Below are positions 9,200 to 10,485 of a DNA stretch of 10,485 bases, piece after piece. This stretch comes from an uncultured Thermomicrobiales bacterium (GTDB lineage Bacteria; Chloroflexota; Chloroflexia; Thermomicrobiales; Thermomicrobiaceae), in assembly GCA_937891245.1 (NCBI GenBank), contig CALAGB010000351.1, positions 1 through 10,485 on the forward strand. Reading direction: 5' to 3'. Below the pieces are notes generated by a model. It had not been told where the DNA came from. It saw only the letters and a program-made list of their open reading frames with translations, and did not search any database. Position numbers and translations under genes: made by a program. The first letter of the stretch is position 1. Each line of letters begins with the position of its first letter.

Positions 9200-10078
9200 C
9201 TAGTTGTCGACCGGGTACGTTTGCGTCGCATCCCAGGTGTTGCCCAGTTTTCCTTGCTGCACTCCGTCAACCGAAACGACGATGAATGGCGCATTGCCTG
9301 ATTCGAGCGTCATCTTCGAGCCCTGAAACGCGCGCGATGCACCACCCGGCAACACGGCCGAAAAGCGCACGACACCATCGACGGTCGCTTGAACCCAGAC
9401 AGAACTCGTCGCCGTGAACGCGAATTCATGCGTCCCATTCGGCGTCGGCGTCGGTTCGACCGTTGGCTCCTCGGTTGGCGCCACTGTCGGCGCAAGCGTC
9501 GGCGTCGGAGCGGGTGGCTCCGTGGCCGTCGGCGTCGGTTGGGTGGTTGGCGTCGGCGTGGACGCGGTCGTCGGGCTGGCGACCACTGCACCGCCGGTCA
9601 CGTCGCTGGTTGGCGACGCGATCAAGCCCAGCTCACCCGTGGTGGTCGGACTCGCCCCCACCAAGGCCGTAGTGCCCGGCGTCGCGATACTATCCGACGG
9701 AGCGAGAAAGGCGCTGTACATCCAGGCGAAAATCACCGCGGACATGACAACCATGAACGCGATGATCGCGAAGTTGGGCGCCCAATGCGACGGGACGTCA
9801 AGGGGTTTCATGGCCGGCACTACGCGGAAGCCACCACTGCGCTGGCCGTGGATATCCTCGAACTGAGCCAGCACCGCGACCGGATCGAGTCCGAGATATT
9901 CGGCATAACGCCGGACGATGCCGCGCGCATACGTGAGTGCCGGCAGATCGCTAAACTCTTCGCGTTCAAGCGCGACGAGGTAGTGGCGGCTGATTCGCGT
10001 CGCGCGCTCGGCCTCGCGGAGCGTGACGCCCTTATAGGCGCGCGCGTGTCGCAGTAGTTCGCCGAACTCAGAGGTCAA
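9200..10078 (-). CDS. RodZ-like helix-turn-helix membrane protein
   Basis: A 292-residue bitopic membrane protein. Residues 4-72 form a RodZ-type helix-turn-helix domain: GELLRHARAYKGVTL, then ISRHYLVALE, LPALTYARGIVRRYA and LGLD. A single membrane helix lies near 101-124. A Thr/Pro/Ala-rich linker (about 130-215) leads to a C-terminal extracytoplasmic beta domain (218-290) resembling DUF4115 of RodZ, with VWVQATVDG and a closing GNTWDATQTYPVD. In rod-shaped bacteria RodZ links MreB to the cell wall machinery. No mreB is visible nearby, so a shape role is not proven. The start is a TTG at 10076-10078: an in-frame stop lies shortly upstream, no ATG or GTG is available before the conserved helix, and the ribosome binding site is poor. 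It converges on the lipid kinase gene. Confidence 0.85.
   Translation of the reverse strand: MTSEFGELLRHARAYKGVTLREAERATRISRHYLVALEREEFSDLPALTYARGIVRRYAEYLGLDPVAVLAQFEDIHGQRSGGFRVVPAMKPLDVPSHWAPNFAIIAFMVVMSAVIFAWMYSAFLAPSDSIATPGTTALVGASPTTTGELGLIASPTSDVTGGAVVASPTTASTPTPTTQPTPTATEPPAPTPTLAPTVAPTEEPTVEPTPTPNGTHEFAFTATSSVWVQATVDGVVRFSAVLPGGASRAFQGSKMTLESGNAPFIVVSVDGVQQGKLGNTWDATQTYPVDN
9440..9577 (-). repeat. Low-complexity Thr/Pro linker coding repeat in the RodZ-like gene
   Basis: Codons for residues 168-213 are almost only Thr, Pro, Ala, Glu and Val, producing reiterated GGCGTCGGCGTCGG-type tracts on the plus strand. The encoded segment is an unfolded, cell-wall-spanning type of linker. Replication slippage could change its length between strains. 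Confidence 0.7.
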
Positions 10079-10191
10079 GGCTCGCCGTTTGTCCCTTCCC
10101 GGACGGTGCGATCATGACGTTCCCCGTCGTATCAGGACCACGCCGTCGATTGGTTCCGCCTCACTCACGAGCATAGCAGATTACAACGCGT

Positions 10192-10485
10192 TCAGCCGCG
10201 TCCGTTATTGCGCGCATTCGTCCCGTTCGCCCGCGAATCGAGCAGTTGGCGCAGCAAATCATCGACGATCGGAGTCGGCCGGCCGTGGTGACTATAGTCC
10301 GCCTGCTGCATCCACCAATCGTCGTTCGGGATCCACCAATCGCCGATCGTACTGCGGCAGGCGAGGTCATTCTTTCGAACCATTCGCCGGTGATCAAAGG
10401 CGTACGGATTGTTGCACCAACCACGCTCGCCACCTTCGGCCGGACGGAAATCACGGCAGGTCCCGCAGCACTGCGGCATCGACGC
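10192..10485 (-). CDS. Cys- and Trp-rich small protein of unknown function, possibly partial
   Basis: An open frame running to the right window edge. The first ATG (10477-10479) would give 95 residues, but two more in-frame codons precede it and the true start may lie outside. From that ATG the protein shows C4-C5-x2-C8 in PQCCGTCRDF, then GWC22NNPYAF, then DLAC41, followed by a Trp-rich stretch (GDWWIP, DDWWMQ) and a polar tail. Spaced cysteines of the form C-x2-C-x13-C-x18-C suggest a zinc or iron-sulphur site. The family is not recognised. The composition is compact, ordered and unlike a random frame. It lies 113 nt upstream of the RodZ-like gene on the same strand, so the two may be co-transcribed. 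No convincing promoter is seen in the gap. Confidence 0.7.
   Translation of the reverse strand, partial: ASMPQCCGTCRDFRPAEGGERGWCNNPYAFDHRRMVRKNDLACRSTIGDWWIPNDDWWMQQADYSHHGRPTPIVDDLLRQLLDSRANGTNARNNGRG

Noticed and set aside
9168..9211. Possible bidirectional terminator between the convergent lipid kinase and RodZ-like genes
   Set aside because: The two GTCGAC copies and GACCGG repeats do not form a stable stem with a T-run; no terminator structure could be built.
9414..9866. Plus-strand Val/Gly-rich open frame and tandem GGCGTC repeats, which might suggest a repeat protein or CRISPR
   Set aside because: The repeats are irregular, have no unique spacers and are explained by the Thr/Pro linker codons on the other strand.
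9389..10057. Plus-strand Arg-rich open frame of 222 codons
   Set aside because: Antisense to the RodZ-like gene; the Arg/Gly runs are the complement of the Thr/Pro repeat codons.

Overview
The window is bacterial chromosome with a moderately high GC content. It carries housekeeping genes and no sign of mobile DNA, rRNA, tRNA or CRISPR. RpoB is short (1159 aa) and lacks the large proteobacterial insertions, while RpoC has a long helical insertion near its N terminus. CoaBC has Asp and Ser where the classical enzymes have Asn and Cys. A DUF2085 membrane protein and a RodZ-like protein with a Thr/Pro-rich linker are also present. Together these suggest a Chloroflexota-type organism, possibly of the Thermomicrobia. 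That placement is inference from sequence character; no database was searched.

Left part (1-5461, minus strand): rpoC, cut by the left window edge, lies 21 nt downstream of a complete rpoB. About 225 nt of leader separate rpoB from a near-perfect sigma-70-type promoter (TTGACA, 17 nt, TATACT). No rplJ or rplL gene lies upstream, so rpoBC appears to be driven by its own promoter. The leader can fold into two overlapping, mutually exclusive hairpins, one of which is followed by a pyrimidine-rich tract like that of an imperfect intrinsic terminator.

Middle part (about 5561-7823, plus strand): a divergent three-gene cluster holds a DUF2085 membrane protein, the bifunctional coenzyme A biosynthesis enzyme CoaBC, and a small two-helix membrane protein that starts inside the coaBC stop codon (ATGA overlap). 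Spacing implies one operon.

Right part (7824-10485): a 38-codon ORF with a good ribosome binding site encodes a putative single-helix membrane peptide. It is followed by a diacylglycerol/YegS-type lipid kinase gene on the plus strand. Converging on the kinase from the right is a RodZ-like protein: cytoplasmic helix-turn-helix, one membrane helix, Thr/Pro linker and an extracytoplasmic beta domain. Upstream of that lies a small Cys- and Trp-rich protein of unknown function whose reading frame is open at the right window edge.

The items most worth following up are the RpoC insertion, the possible rpoBC leader attenuator, the altered CoaC active site, the 38-aa peptide and the Cys/Trp-rich small protein.
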